30,239 bases of DNA from Planctomycetota bacterium (GTDB lineage Bacteria; Planctomycetota; Planctomycetia; Pirellulales; Pirellulaceae): NCBI GenBank assembly GCA_026692885.1, contig JAPLNJ010001200.1, positions 1-30,239 of the forward strand, given 5' to 3'. Below the pieces are notes generated by a model. The model did not search any database, was not told the origin of the DNA, and saw only the letters and a list, made by a program, of their open reading frames with translations. The translations under genes and the position numbers were made by a program. This document shows, piece after piece, positions 1 to 7,847 of this stretch. The stretch's first letter is position 1; the number at the start of each line of letters is the position of its first letter.

Positions 1-156
1 CTTGATCGTAAGGTTGCGCACTGCTGTCCGTGCTGGCCACGGTCCGGGTGGCTGGCGGCTGAGCCTAAGCGAAGCCCCAGTCCACTGTTGCTGGGGCTTC
101 GCCTAGGCTCAGCCACCAGCCACCCTGCTAGCGTTTTGCGCAACCTTATGATCAAG
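1..156. repeat. Large imperfect palindrome, MITE-like
   Basis: The outer arms (1-20 and 137-156) are near-perfect reverse complements, beginning CTTGATC and ending GATCAAG. A second pair of inner arms (about 46-80 and 91-125) folds back with a few mismatches around a 10-base loop. There is no coding content. The architecture, with terminal inverted repeats around a long hairpin, fits a small non-autonomous mobile element. The element may extend past the window start. Confidence 0.75.
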
Positions 157-159
157 GCC

Positions 160-193
160 CCATCTGTTTGACGCCCGACTCCCCAATTTGGCG
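160..193. repeat. Dispersed repeat, inverted copy at window end
   Basis: This stretch has the core TTTGACGCCCGACTCCCCAA and recurs as its reverse complement at 30147-30180 with about three differences. The two copies lie roughly 30 kb apart in opposite orientation. No gene overlaps it convincingly. Confidence 0.7.
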
Positions 194-287
194 CCCCTCA
201 CCCCCGACCTGGGCCTCGCAAAACAGTGTCGCGTGGCAGGCCAGAGTTTGTTCCACTTCTGTTCCGCCCGCAGACATGGGGCAGTCC

Positions 288-361
288 TTCAAATTTCATT
301 TTTTGCGGCATCTGGGCAACGAGGGTGGAGAGTCTCGCCGCCGCAAAAACTGAAATTTGAA
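288..361. repeat. Inverted repeat / stem-loop
   Basis: Arms 288-309 and 340-361 are reverse complements (TTCAAATTTCA...TTGCGGC against GCCGCAAAA...TGAAATTTGAA) with one or two mismatches, around a 30-base loop. It lies in the gene-free stretch 157-480, downstream of deoC. It could be a small repeat element or a transcript-end hairpin. Confidence 0.6.
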
Positions 362-415
362 CGACAGACCCTGGCCGCTGTTTCCACCCAATTTTGCGCG
401 GGCCACCCCTGACCC

Positions 416-446
416 CTCTCCCCGGAGTACCGGGGCGAGGGGAGAG
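416..446. repeat. REP-like palindrome, family copy 1
   Basis: The core CCCCGGAGTACCGGGGCGAG is palindromic, and the extended copy reads CTCTCC to GGAGAG. Related copies lie at 21628-21667, 24121-24163 and 25994-26034. It sits just after the deoC stop codon, so it could help end transcription of the operon; that role is inferred. Confidence 0.75.
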
Positions 447-480
447 GCTCCCCCTGACTCACCCCTGCAGGCTCCTCGCC

Positions 481-1164
481 TCACCCCTGCAGGCGGCGTT
501 TGCATTCTTCCAGCATGTCCTTGGTGCGGGTCGCTCCGGCGCGGGTGACGCCCAGTGCTCGGACTTCCAGTAACTTGTCCAAGTCACGAATCCCGCCCGC
601 CGCCTTGACTTGCACGTGCTGAGGCGAATGCTGTCGCATCAGCTTCAAGTCCTCGATGGTCGCCCCGCCGTTGCCGTAGCCGGTGGAGGTTTTCACCCAG
701 TCCGCGTTCAACTCGCCGCAGATCGCGCACAGTCGAACCTTGTGTTCGTCGCGCAGAAAACAGTTCTCGAAGATCACCTTGACCTTCTGCCCCGCCGCAT
801 GCGTCACGGCGATGACGGCTTCGAGATCGCGGCGGACGTAACCCCAGTCGTCGCTGAGCACGCGGCTGATGTTGACGACCATGTCCAACTCCTGGCCGCC
901 GTCCGCCAGGGCCTGCTCGGCCTCGGCACGCTTGATCGCGCTGGTGTGGCCGCCGTGGGGAAAGCCGATCGTGGTGCTCGCCTGGACGGAACTGCCACGG
1001 AGGATCTCCGCGCACCGTTTTAGATAGTGCGGCAGGATGCAGACGCTGGCCACATCGTACTGGAGCGCCAACTGGCAACCGGCCTCCAGTTCCGCCGTGG
1101 TCAACGTGGGATTCAACAGCGAATGGTCGATCATCTTGGCGATGTCTTGATAGGTGTAGTTCAT
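481..1164 (-). CDS. deoC: Deoxyribose-phosphate aldolase
   Basis: Class I aldolase of the DERA family (cytoplasmic), 227 residues, the usual length. It splits 2-deoxyribose-5-phosphate to glyceraldehyde-3-phosphate and acetaldehyde, or acts on a related sugar. The family residues are present: Asp94 in ELDMVVN, the Schiff-base Lys158 in WVKTSTGYG and Lys187 in VKAAGGIRD. The ATG at 1164 is preceded by AAGGAG at 6-base spacing. It is the last gene of a five-gene minus-strand operon, 18 bases after the ROK kinase. With the kinase, epimerase and oxidoreductase upstream, it probably performs the aldol step of a carbohydrate breakdown route; the exact substrate is not visible. The stop codon lies next to a repeat-rich intergenic stretch. 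Confidence 0.93.
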   Translation of the reverse strand: MNYTYQDIAKMIDHSLLNPTLTTAELEAGCQLALQYDVASVCILPHYLKRCAEILRGSSVQASTTIGFPHGGHTSAIKRAEAEQALADGGQELDMVVNISRVLSDDWGYVRRDLEAVIAVTHAAGQKVKVIFENCFLRDEHKVRLCAICGELNADWVKTSTGYGNGGATIEDLKLMRQHSPQHVQVKAAGGIRDLDKLLEVRALGVTRAGATRTKDMLEECKRRLQG

Positions 1165-1177
1165 GGGAGTCTCCTTG

Positions 1178-1203
1178 GTAGGTCAGGCTTTCCAGCCTGA
1201 CGT
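1178..1203. repeat. Half-palindrome repeat overlapping ROK gene 3' end
   Basis: The sequence GTAGGTCAGGCTTTCCAG and following bases match one arm of the full palindrome at 20299-20352. It supplies the ROK kinase stop codon and its last residues (SGWKA), and it fills the gap to deoC. Confidence 0.65.
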
Positions 1204-2172
1204 GTCTTGCCAAACGCCAACTCCTTCCGCGGCCAGAGCGATGGCGCCGAGCACCCCGGCCTGCGCGCCCAACAACGATTGCTCGACGCGCACGCCCTCC
1301 GTGGGAAACATGCCGACGCGTTCGCGCACGACTTGTCGCACACGTTCCAACAGGAGGTCACCGATGGCGGCCACGCCGCCGCCGAGGACCACCAGCTCGG
1401 GATGCAGGATGGTGACGACATTGGCCACACCGATGCCCAGGTATTCCGCCGCGCGCAGAATCGCCTCGCGCACCGTCTGGTCACCTGCCGTCGCAGCCTC
1501 CGCCATCTCCGCAGGCGTGACGCGGCCCACGTCTCCGCCGACCAATTCGTACAGTTTCGGTGCCAGTCCGGTTCTCAGCAAGCGGATGCCTTCGGCCGTG
1601 ATCGCGGGACCGCTGGCCAACGTCTCCAAGCAACCGCGATTGCCGCAACCGCACCGCGGGCCATCCGGTACGATCGTCTGGTGGCCCAGTTCCCCGGCGG
1701 CACCCAGCGGTCCGAGTCGCAGCTTGCCATCAATGGCCACGCCGCCGCCGACGCCCGTTCCCAGCGAGAAGAAAGCCATCGTGCCGACCGCTTTGCCATG
1801 GCCGTAGCGCAATTCGCCCAGGGTCGCCGTGCGCACGTCGTTCAGCAGATGCACCGGGCAGCCCACCAGTCCGCCCAGGATGGCCGCCGCCGGCACGTCG
1901 CGCCACTGGGTGGGCAAATTGGGCAGGAACTTGGTCACGCCGGTAGCCAAATCGACGAGTCCGGGAATGCCCATGCCGACCGCGTTCGGCGGACGCCCGG
2001 CTCGAAACACCAAGCTGCTGATTACGGTGGAGATACGTTCCAGGACGGCGACAGGACCTTCGTGGGATTGCGTCGGGACGGTTGCTTCACAGACGATCTG
2101 TCCGTCGCGAGTCGCCAAGGCGCAAGCGATTGTGGTGCCGCCCAAATCGACTCCGGCGTAAAGTTCATCCAT
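1183..2172 (-). CDS. ROK family sugar kinase (glucokinase-like)
   Basis: ATP-dependent cytoplasmic sugar kinase of the ROK family, 329 residues. Visible signatures are the N-terminal phosphate-binding motif (Asp9, LGGTT), the catalytic Asp112 in LLNDV, the GTGVGGG glycine loop near 138-144, ELGH (161-164) and the zinc-binding Cys cluster Cys174, Cys176 and Cys181 followed by LE. All the residues expected of an active ROK enzyme seem present. It begins 9 bases after the epimerase stop, in the same operon. The last few codons and the stop lie inside a dispersed repeat (1178-1203), so the natural C terminus may have been altered. Glucose is the usual substrate of such kinases, but this one may serve another hexose. 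Confidence 0.9.
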   Translation of the reverse strand: MDELYAGVDLGGTTIACALATRDGQIVCEATVPTQSHEGPVAVLERISTVISSLVFRAGRPPNAVGMGIPGLVDLATGVTKFLPNLPTQWRDVPAAAILGGLVGCPVHLLNDVRTATLGELRYGHGKAVGTMAFFSLGTGVGGGVAIDGKLRLGPLGAAGELGHQTIVPDGPRCGCGNRGCLETLASGPAITAEGIRLLRTGLAPKLYELVGGDVGRVTPAEMAEAATAGDQTVREAILRAAEYLGIGVANVVTILHPELVVLGGGVAAIGDLLLERVRQVVRERVGMFPTEGVRVEQSLLGAQAGVLGAIALAAEGVGVWQDTSGWKA

Positions 2173-2181
2173 CGGTGTGTC

Positions 2182-3102
2182 TCACGCACCAGGCATCAAG
2201 CCCTTCAAATACGCAACGCACTGACGTAACGCCGCCTGACGCGAGCCCAGTGAATCTTCGTACGCTCGATCCTCTACCTCGACGCACACCGGACCGCGAT
2301 AGCCGACATCCCCCAGGACCGAAAAGAAGCGGCCCCAGTCGATCTCTCCGAGGCCCGGCAACTTCGGTGTATGGTACTCCAACGGCGTGGCGAGGATGCC
2401 GACCTGATTCAAGCGGTGCCGATCGACCCGCACGTCCTTGGCATGCACATGGAACAGACGCGAAGCAAATTCCCGCAAGGGTTCCAGGTAGTCCATCTGC
2501 TGCCAGACCAGATGCGAGGGGTCGTAGTTCAAGCCAAAATGGTCGCTGGGAATATCCGCGAACATCCGTCGCCAGATGGCCGGGCAAGTGGCCAAGTTCT
2601 TGCCGCCGGGCCACTCGTCGCGAGTGAACAGCATGGGACAGTTCTCGATGCCGATGCGCACGCCGTGGTCTTCGGCAAACTGTACCAGCGGACGCCACAC
2701 CTCCAGGAACCGCGGCCAGTTGTCGTTCACCGACTTCGACCAATCACGGCCCACGAACGTGTTGACTTGGCGTACGCCCAAGACGGCCGCCGCGGTGATT
2801 ACCTTTTGCAGGTGGGCCACGTAGCGCGCCGCCTCGTCACGATCCGGGGCCAACGGATTCGGATAGTAGCCCAAGCCGCTGATCTCGACGTCGGCCGAGT
2901 CCATGATCTTGCGAACTGCGTTCGCCTGGGTGGGGTCGAAGTCCGTGACGTCGATATGCGTGATGCCCGCATAACGCCGCTCCGCCTGGCTCGGCGGCCA
3001 ACACATCAATTCCACACAGCGATAGCCGCTTGATGCCGCGAACGCGACAACTTCGGACAAGGACAGATCGGGTAAGATCGCACTGACGAAACCTAGTTTC
3101 AT
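2182..3102 (-). CDS. Sugar phosphate isomerase/epimerase (AP endonuclease 2-like TIM barrel)
   Basis: A 306-residue TIM-barrel protein of the xylose isomerase-like family. Typical metal-site segments are present: GIENCP near the middle, [17 protein letters not shown] and a C-terminal VEVEDR, which supply the Glu, Asp, His and Glu ligands. There is no signal peptide, so it is cytoplasmic. Its ATG overlaps the stop codon of the upstream oxidoreductase by 4 bases (ATGA at 3099-3102), which points to translational coupling. Gfo/Idh enzymes and these epimerases are often paired in planctomycete sugar or inositol catabolism. The substrate cannot be assigned from sequence. Confidence 0.9.
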   Translation of the reverse strand: MKLGFVSAILPDLSLSEVVAFAASSGYRCVELMCWPPSQAERRYAGITHIDVTDFDPTQANAVRKIMDSADVEISGLGYYPNPLAPDRDEAARYVAHLQKVITAAAVLGVRQVNTFVGRDWSKSVNDNWPRFLEVWRPLVQFAEDHGVRIGIENCPMLFTRDEWPGGKNLATCPAIWRRMFADIPSDHFGLNYDPSHLVWQQMDYLEPLREFASRLFHVHAKDVRVDRHRLNQVGILATPLEYHTPKLPGLGEIDWGRFFSVLGDVGYRGPVCVEVEDRAYEDSLGSRQAALRQCVAYLKGLMPGA

Positions 3103-4262
3103 GGATCAACCTCCGCATTGACATCCACCCAACGCCGTTCACGATGGCTCCGGAGAATCGCCTCGCACAGCACGATCTCACGATGGCCGTCGGCAAACGT
3201 CGGGAAGGTCGCCGGCCGCGAAAAATCGCCGGCCTGGATATAGCTGTAGAACGCTCGGAAACACTGTTTGAACGTATCGGGAAAGCCTTCGTTGTGCCCG
3301 CCGGGGTAGTTGGCAAACGACCGGGCCACGGGACTCAACAACGCCGGATCGCGAAGCAACAACTCGTTGGGCGTATCGCGGTGACCAATCCACATTTCGT
3401 TGGGCGACTCGCTATTCCAGGCCAGGGCCTGTCGGGAGCCGGCGAGTTCGTACCGCAAGCAGTTCTTCCGACCGGCGGTAACCTGGGAGACCGACAGGCA
3501 ACCGCGCGCACCGCCTCTGAACCGCAGCATCACACAGCCGTAGTCGTCCGTGGTGACCGGCACCGACTCTGTGGCCGCGGGCGGTTTCCCCTGGCCGCTG
3601 AACGTCTCGACCTCGCCTTGGGGACGCTTGCGCACCGGGAACACCGTGTACAAGTCGGCGCAGACAGATTCGACTTCCAGGCCCGTAATCGCATGCAGCA
3701 GGTCCAGCCAGTGCGTGCCGATGTCGGCCACGGCCCGCAACTCGCCGCCCTCGCCGGCCAACACCCGCCAATTGAAGTCCGTGTCGTGGAACAGCCAATC
3801 CTGAACGTACGCGCCGGTGACATGGTACACCTGTCCCAGCGTCCCATTGCGGACGCGTTCCGCGGCTTCCAGACACAGCGGATAGTACCGGATGTTATAG
3901 TTGACGCCTGCCACCAAACCCGTTTGCCGGGCCAGTTGCACCAACTCGGCCGACTCCTGCGAGTTCATCGCCAGCGGTTTCTCGCAGAGCACGTGCTTGC
4001 CTGCTTTCAGCACGCGTGACGCCATTTCGAAGTGCAGCCGATTCGGTGTCGCCACATGCACTGCGTGCACCGCCGGATCGGCCAGGACTTCGTCGAGGCT
4101 CCGATACGCGGTGGCTAACCCCAGCGATTGGGCAGCGCGTTGCGACTCCGCCTCGTCGACACCCAGAATGCCGACCACGTGCTGTCCCGCACGCCGCAAG
4201 CCTTCCACATGCACCGGGCCGATGAACCCTGCGCCCGCAACAGCAACTCCTAACTTCGTCAT
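3099..4262 (-). CDS. Gfo/Idh/MocA family oxidoreductase
   Basis: NAD(P)-dependent sugar or polyol dehydrogenase, 387 residues. The N-terminal Rossmann fold shows GAGFIG (10-15) and the family signature EKP (94-96), where the Lys is catalytic. The C-terminal half has the alpha/beta substrate domain, including [15 protein letters not shown], the usual Asp/His region. No twin-arginine signal is seen, unlike many planctomycete relatives, so it should be cytoplasmic. The start overlaps the rsmG stop (ATGA, 4259-4262) and the end overlaps the epimerase start, so all three are likely made from one transcript. It probably oxidises a sugar ring that the epimerase and kinase then process. Confidence 0.92.
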   Translation of the reverse strand: MTKLGVAVAGAGFIGPVHVEGLRRAGQHVVGILGVDEAESQRAAQSLGLATAYRSLDEVLADPAVHAVHVATPNRLHFEMASRVLKAGKHVLCEKPLAMNSQESAELVQLARQTGLVAGVNYNIRYYPLCLEAAERVRNGTLGQVYHVTGAYVQDWLFHDTDFNWRVLAGEGGELRAVADIGTHWLDLLHAITGLEVESVCADLYTVFPVRKRPQGEVETFSGQGKPPAATESVPVTTDDYGCVMLRFRGGARGCLSVSQVTAGRKNCLRYELAGSRQALAWNSESPNEMWIGHRDTPNELLLRDPALLSPVARSFANYPGGHNEGFPDTFKQCFRAFYSYIQAGDFSRPATFPTFADGHREIVLCEAILRSHRERRWVDVNAEVDP

Positions 4263-4951
4263 GCGTCATCTCCTTCCTCTAGGGAACTGGCATGTGGGTC
4301 ATCCGGACGCTTGGCCCACAGCTTCAAAATCACACTCTCCGAGTCGGTGCCCGGCATCGGGTAGACGGCCGCCTTGCGTAGGTTGACGTTGCGCAGCAGG
4401 CCGCGTTGCCGTGCCTCGCGACGCTCTTCGACCCAACGCGGACCTTTGATGGCTAGCAGTCTGCCAAAGCAGTGCCAGTGCGGGGCGAACCACGTGCACA
4501 TTTTCCACAGTGGCCCGACCGCGCGGGCGATCAGGGCATCAAAGGCAAAATCCTCCAGCACGTCCTCGGCGCGGCTGTGGTAGATCGGCGTCGACAGGTC
4601 CAGTTCTTGCACGATGGTGTCCAGCACCTGGGCCTTCTTGGCGACGGACTCCGACAGCGAAATTTGCAGGTCCGGCCGGATGATCGCCAGCAGGATGCCT
4701 GGGACACCGCCGCCGGAACCGACGTCCAGCACCTCTTCGCCCGGCTCCAGCAAGCGGCTCAACTGGACGCTGTCCAAGACATCGCGGCTGGCGAATTTTT
4801 CATAGTCGGTATGGCGGGTCAGATTTAACTTCTCGTTCCATTCCCACAGCAGGTGGCAATAGCGGTCGAGCTGCGCGATTTGGTCGTCGGGCAGTTCCAA
4901 TTGATGGCGGGCCAAGGCGGTTTGGAGCGTGTCGCTGGTTAGGTCGTTCAA
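4259..4951 (-). CDS. rsmG: 16S rRNA (guanine527-N7)-methyltransferase
   Basis: RsmG/GidB family, 230 residues. It transfers a methyl group from SAM to N7 of G527 in 16S rRNA. Visible are the N-terminal [19 protein letters not shown] segment characteristic of the family, the SAM-binding loop [11 protein letters not shown] (75-85) and a later LIARAVGPL. It is the first gene of the minus-strand operon, and its stop overlaps the start of the oxidoreductase. No strong promoter was picked out in the 360 bases before it. Loss of this enzyme gives low-level streptomycin resistance in other bacteria (established for the family). Confidence 0.93.
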   Translation of the reverse strand: MNDLTSDTLQTALARHQLELPDDQIAQLDRYCHLLWEWNEKLNLTRHTDYEKFASRDVLDSVQLSRLLEPGEEVLDVGSGGGVPGILLAIIRPDLQISLSESVAKKAQVLDTIVQELDLSTPIYHSRAEDVLEDFAFDALIARAVGPLWKMCTWFAPHWHCFGRLLAIKGPRWVEERREARQRGLLRNVNLRKAAVYPMPGTDSESVILKLWAKRPDDPHASSLEEGDDA

Positions 4952-5139
4952 ACGGATCTCCCTGTTGGGCAGTATTTGCTTTCCAGCAGCTTATCCGCAG
5001 CGCCGCGATACGGGAAGATGGGGAGACCGATTCGAGCACTGCGGCACGTTGTCGAATCCGCGATCGCCCTGAAACTATGGCGTTGCATGACCGGTATTGT
5101 TATGCTGAAGCCCGTCGCGGCGGAGCCTGACCCCTGCGG

Positions 5140-5269
5140 TTATACCGCACGCGGTTGGCATTGGCTCGTTTAACCCGGAGCCAACGGCGACGGCGTCCGG
5201 TGAAACACGCCGTCGCCGTTGGCTCCGGGTTAAACGAGGATGTGCCATCCTCAGCCGCGTGCGGTATAA
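5140..5269. repeat. MITE-like inverted-repeat element
   Basis: The outer arms TTATACCGCACGCGG (5140-5154) and its exact reverse complement (5255-5269) enclose a perfect 31-base inverted repeat (5166-5196 and 5207-5237) around a 10-base loop. It fills most of the gap between divergent rsmG and the C45 hydrolase gene. A CTGACCCCTGCGG stretch abuts its left end and resembles the ends of the RAYT elements near 15.7 and 17.3 kb. There is no coding capacity. Confidence 0.8.
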
Positions 5270-5270
5270 T
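5265..5270 (+). promoter_or_regulatory. Possible -10 box at element edge
   Basis: A perfect TATAAT straddles the right end of the inverted-repeat element, 40 bases before the ATG of the C45 hydrolase. No good -35 box lies 16-18 bases upstream, so this is only suggestive. Confidence 0.25.
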
Positions 5271-5310
5271 ATCGTGTCTTTCCTTCGTTCAGGAACGTGG
5301 AACCAAGTTC

Positions 5311-6495
5311 ATGAATCGTTACCGCCTGCTGAGCCTGCTGTTCGTCTTCGTCCTCTGCCTAGGCATTTGCTTGGCTCCGCTGGGTGCGGAAACCGTGGCC
5401 CGTTGCGGCCGGGGCTGGCTGGAACGTATCGACGGGTATGCCGTGTTGCATGTGAAAGGCGCGCCTTACGAGATGGGCTACCAGCACGGGGCCTTGTTGA
5501 AGGAGCACGTGCGTCAGAACATGCATTACCTGTTGCAGGTGAAAGCCGAGACAGCGCTGGTGGAACTCGGCCCCCTGAAGCTCAAGCCGCGGCAGTTGAT
5601 CGAGACCATCCTGCAAGTGCAAGAGAAATTCGTGCCGCAGAAGTACAGCGAAGAGATTCAGGGCTTGGCCGACGGCGCGGAACTCCCCCAGGCCGATGCA
5701 CGTGTGGGGAATTTCATTCCTGAAGCCTTTCACTGCAGCGGTTTCGCCGTGATGAACTCCGCCACCAAGGATGGCACACTGTACCATGGACGGGTGCTCG
5801 ACTACGCCGTCGATTGGAAACTCCAGGAGCACGCCGTCCTGATCGTGGCGGAGCCGACCGGTGGGATTCCGTTCGTGAACGTATCCTACGCCGGTTTCAT
5901 CGGCTCCGTGACCGGCATGAATGCCGAGCAGGTCTCGATCGGCGAGATGGGCGGCTCGGGACTGGGACATTGGGAAGGCGTGCCGATGGCCCTGCTAGTC
6001 CGGGAAGTACTCCAGACGGCCCGGAATCTGGAGCAAGCGATCGCCGTCTTTCGCGACCATCCTCGCACCTGCCAGTACTTCTACGTCGTGGCGGATGCCA
6101 AGACGAACCGCGCGGTCGGCATGGAGGCTTCGTGGAACCGGTTTGACCTCATCCAGGCCGGGCAGTCGCACCCGCTGCTGCCCTCTGCCGTGCCGGACGC
6201 GGTGTTGCTCTCGGCCGGCAAACGCTACGACGAGCTGGTGCGACGCGCTCGCACCGGGCACGGCAGCTTCACGGCCGAGAGTGCGCTGCATCTGATGGAT
6301 CGTCCCGTGGCGATGGGATCCAACCTGCACAACGTGTTGTTCGAACCGAAGTCGACGCGGCTGTGGGTCGCCAATGCCAGCGTCGACTGCAAGCCGGCCG
6401 CCGAGCAACCCTACCGTGCCTTCCAGCTCTCGGAATTGCTCCAACGCCGCCCCGACATGTCGAGTCCCGAGCTGGCTGCCGCAGAACGGCGCTAG
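5311..6495 (+). CDS. C45-family autoproteolytic acyltransferase/hydrolase, secreted
   Basis: Ntn-hydrolase fold protein related to acyl-CoA:6-aminopenicillanate acyltransferase (peptidase C45), 394 residues from the chosen start. That ATG opens a clear signal peptide (MNRYRLL, hydrophobic core, cut near APLGAE). The frame stays open upstream to 5155, but that stretch is made of the inverted-repeat element and lacks a signal. Family features are the GxPYEMGYQHG segment near 50-60 and FHCSGFAVM with Cys142 as the likely nucleophile exposed by self-cleavage, followed by GRVLDY. Later come GFIGSVTGMN and a C-terminal HNVLFEP. It probably acts on an amide or peptide-like substrate outside the cytoplasm; the substrate is unknown. 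It stands alone on the plus strand, with a methyltransferase gene 200 bases downstream. Confidence 0.85.
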   Translation: MNRYRLLSLLFVFVLCLGICLAPLGAETVARCGRGWLERIDGYAVLHVKGAPYEMGYQHGALLKEHVRQNMHYLLQVKAETALVELGPLKLKPRQLIETILQVQEKFVPQKYSEEIQGLADGAELPQADARVGNFIPEAFHCSGFAVMNSATKDGTLYHGRVLDYAVDWKLQEHAVLIVAEPTGGIPFVNVSYAGFIGSVTGMNAEQVSIGEMGGSGLGHWEGVPMALLVREVLQTARNLEQAIAVFRDHPRTCQYFYVVADAKTNRAVGMEASWNRFDLIQAGQSHPLLPSAVPDAVLLSAGKRYDELVRRARTGHGSFTAESALHLMDRPVAMGSNLHNVLFEPKSTRLWVANASVDCKPAAEQPYRAFQLSELLQRRPDMSSPELAAAERR

Positions 6496-6696
6496 CACCG
6501 AATGATTCATCGGTTTGGTAGGGAGGGTCGAGCAAACCGTGTTCCTGGTGGGCCGCGGTCGCTGTGCTAAATGTGATTGCGTCGTCCCGCGGTGAATTAC
6601 CGCAGGGCGGCTGGCGAAGGCCCACCAAGATGCTTCGCTCCCTTGGTCCACCCTACAGGAATTATTGTGCAACGCTGTTACCACAGGAGTCCCCTC

Positions 6697-7395
6697 ATGA
6701 ATCGCCGTGTCCGTGTGCTTTCCGTGGCGTCGACCGCCGTCCTGGTGCTGTTCCTGACTGTGACCTCGGCCCAAGAGCAGAGCGTCGCGCCTGGGATCAA
6801 CAAGCCCTACCAGCAGACCGACGTGGCCGCCTCCATTGGGCGTTTCGAAAAGGAAGGCCGTGACGTCTACGATCATCGCCAGGAAGTCGTGGCGGCGTGT
6901 GCCCTCAAGCCGGGAATGGCCGTGGCGGACATCGGCGCCGGCACCGGGCTGTTCACGCGTTTGTTTTCGCCCCTGGTCGGCGATCAGGGCCGCGTCTATT
7001 CCGTGGACATCACCGAGAAGTTCGTCAAGCACATCGAGCAGACGGCCGCCAAGCAGGGCTTGCGCAACATCGTGGGCGTGGTGTGTGACGAGCGGTCGGT
7101 GAAGTTGCCACCGGAATCGATCGACCTGGCCTTCACCAGCGATGTGTATCACCATCTTGAATTCCCGCAGAACACGCTGGAGTCGATCCAGCGGGCCTTG
7201 CGCCCCGGCGGGCAACTCATCGTGATCGACTACGAGCGCATCGAAGGCAAGAGTCCCGAGTGGACTTTGAAGCACGTGCGGGCCGGCAAGGAAATCGTGG
7301 TCAACGAGGTCACCGCCGCTGGCTTCAAGTTCCTCGACGAGAAGCCGGTCGGACTGCGGGAAACCTACTTCATCCGGTTCGAGAAGTCGCGTTGA
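6697..7395 (+). CDS. Class I SAM-dependent methyltransferase with signal peptide
   Basis: A 232-residue protein. The SAM-binding loop ADIGAGTGLF (77-86) and the later VYHHLEFPQ and LRPGGQLIVIDYE match the Methyltransf_11/UbiE-like fold. The ATG at 6697 has ACAGGAGT 6 bases upstream and starts a plausible signal peptide (RRVRVLSV, hydrophobic run, SAQEQS). The frame continues upstream but has no signal or ribosome site. Export is unusual for an enzyme that needs cytoplasmic SAM; it might be membrane-tethered, or the hydrophobic start might not be cleaved. The substrate is unknown. No partner gene is evident in the same transcript. Confidence 0.85.
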   Translation: MNRRVRVLSVASTAVLVLFLTVTSAQEQSVAPGINKPYQQTDVAASIGRFEKEGRDVYDHRQEVVAACALKPGMAVADIGAGTGLFTRLFSPLVGDQGRVYSVDITEKFVKHIEQTAAKQGLRNIVGVVCDERSVKLPPESIDLAFTSDVYHHLEFPQNTLESIQRALRPGGQLIVIDYERIEGKSPEWTLKHVRAGKEIVVNEVTAAGFKFLDEKPVGLRETYFIRFEKSR

Positions 7396-7526
7396 AGATA
7401 CTTCAGCCGTACGAATCGCTCCGGTAGGCAGGGACCCGCCTCACTTGGTTTTGCCTTTGCTTCCTGGCACCATTCTTTTGCAAGATTCGCTCGTCCGGTT
7501 CGGATTGCCTTGAAGGCTTAGATTAG

Positions 7527-7727
7527 GTTGCTCTGGCTACGTCCCACCGCGGCACCCAGTTCCGCATCTGGGCCACCGAGCGTCTGCGTGAGTGTCTGGT
7601 CAAGGGCTTCACGATGGACGACGCCCGGCTCAAGCGAGCCGGCGGGGGCAACTACTTCGAGGAATTACTCGCCCGCATCCGGGACATCCGTTCGTCGGAG
7701 CGGGTGTTTTGGCGCAAGGTGCTCGAT
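7527..7727 (+). pseudogene. RhuM-family protein remnant
   Basis: Reading in the hsdM frame gives SHRGTQFRIWATERLRECLV, then KGFTMDDARLKR, GGGNYFEELLARIRDIRSSE and RVFWRKVLD. This is the conserved centre of the RhuM family (virulence RhuM/Fic-like proteins often found in type I restriction loci). A stop codon lies at 7524-7526. The N-terminal third and the whole C-terminal part of a normal protein of about 330 residues are missing. The match ends abruptly at 7727, and the sequence after it is unrelated. This is a deletion fossil showing that the locus once carried a rhuM gene ahead of hsdM. Confidence 0.75.
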
Positions 7728-7847
7728 GCTGGAAGCCTTGCCTGTTACGGAACCACCGCCGGCCGCGACCACGCCGTCTTGTTTGCATCGCCATGCCAAT
7801 GCCGTAAACTGCAATCGATTGACTCCGAGCACCAACCGAGAAAGAAA

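Noticed and set aside
461..493. Tandem CTCACCCCTGCAGG copies as a possible CRISPR or operator
   Set aside because: There are only two copies, 19 bases apart, at the deoC stop; no array and no cas gene are present.
1207..2229. Plus-strand frame opposite the ROK kinase
   Set aside because: The minus strand carries all ROK motifs; the plus frame has none.
5995..7275. Long minus-strand open frame (about 426 codons)
   Set aside because: It runs opposite the C45 hydrolase and methyltransferase genes. The high GC content at third codon positions explains the open frame, its translation has no domain, and the sense-strand genes are clearly real.
7614..7847. N-terminal extension of HsdM
   Set aside because: Its sequence is the RhuM core followed by unrelated codons, and HsdM family proteins start at the MAELQF site.
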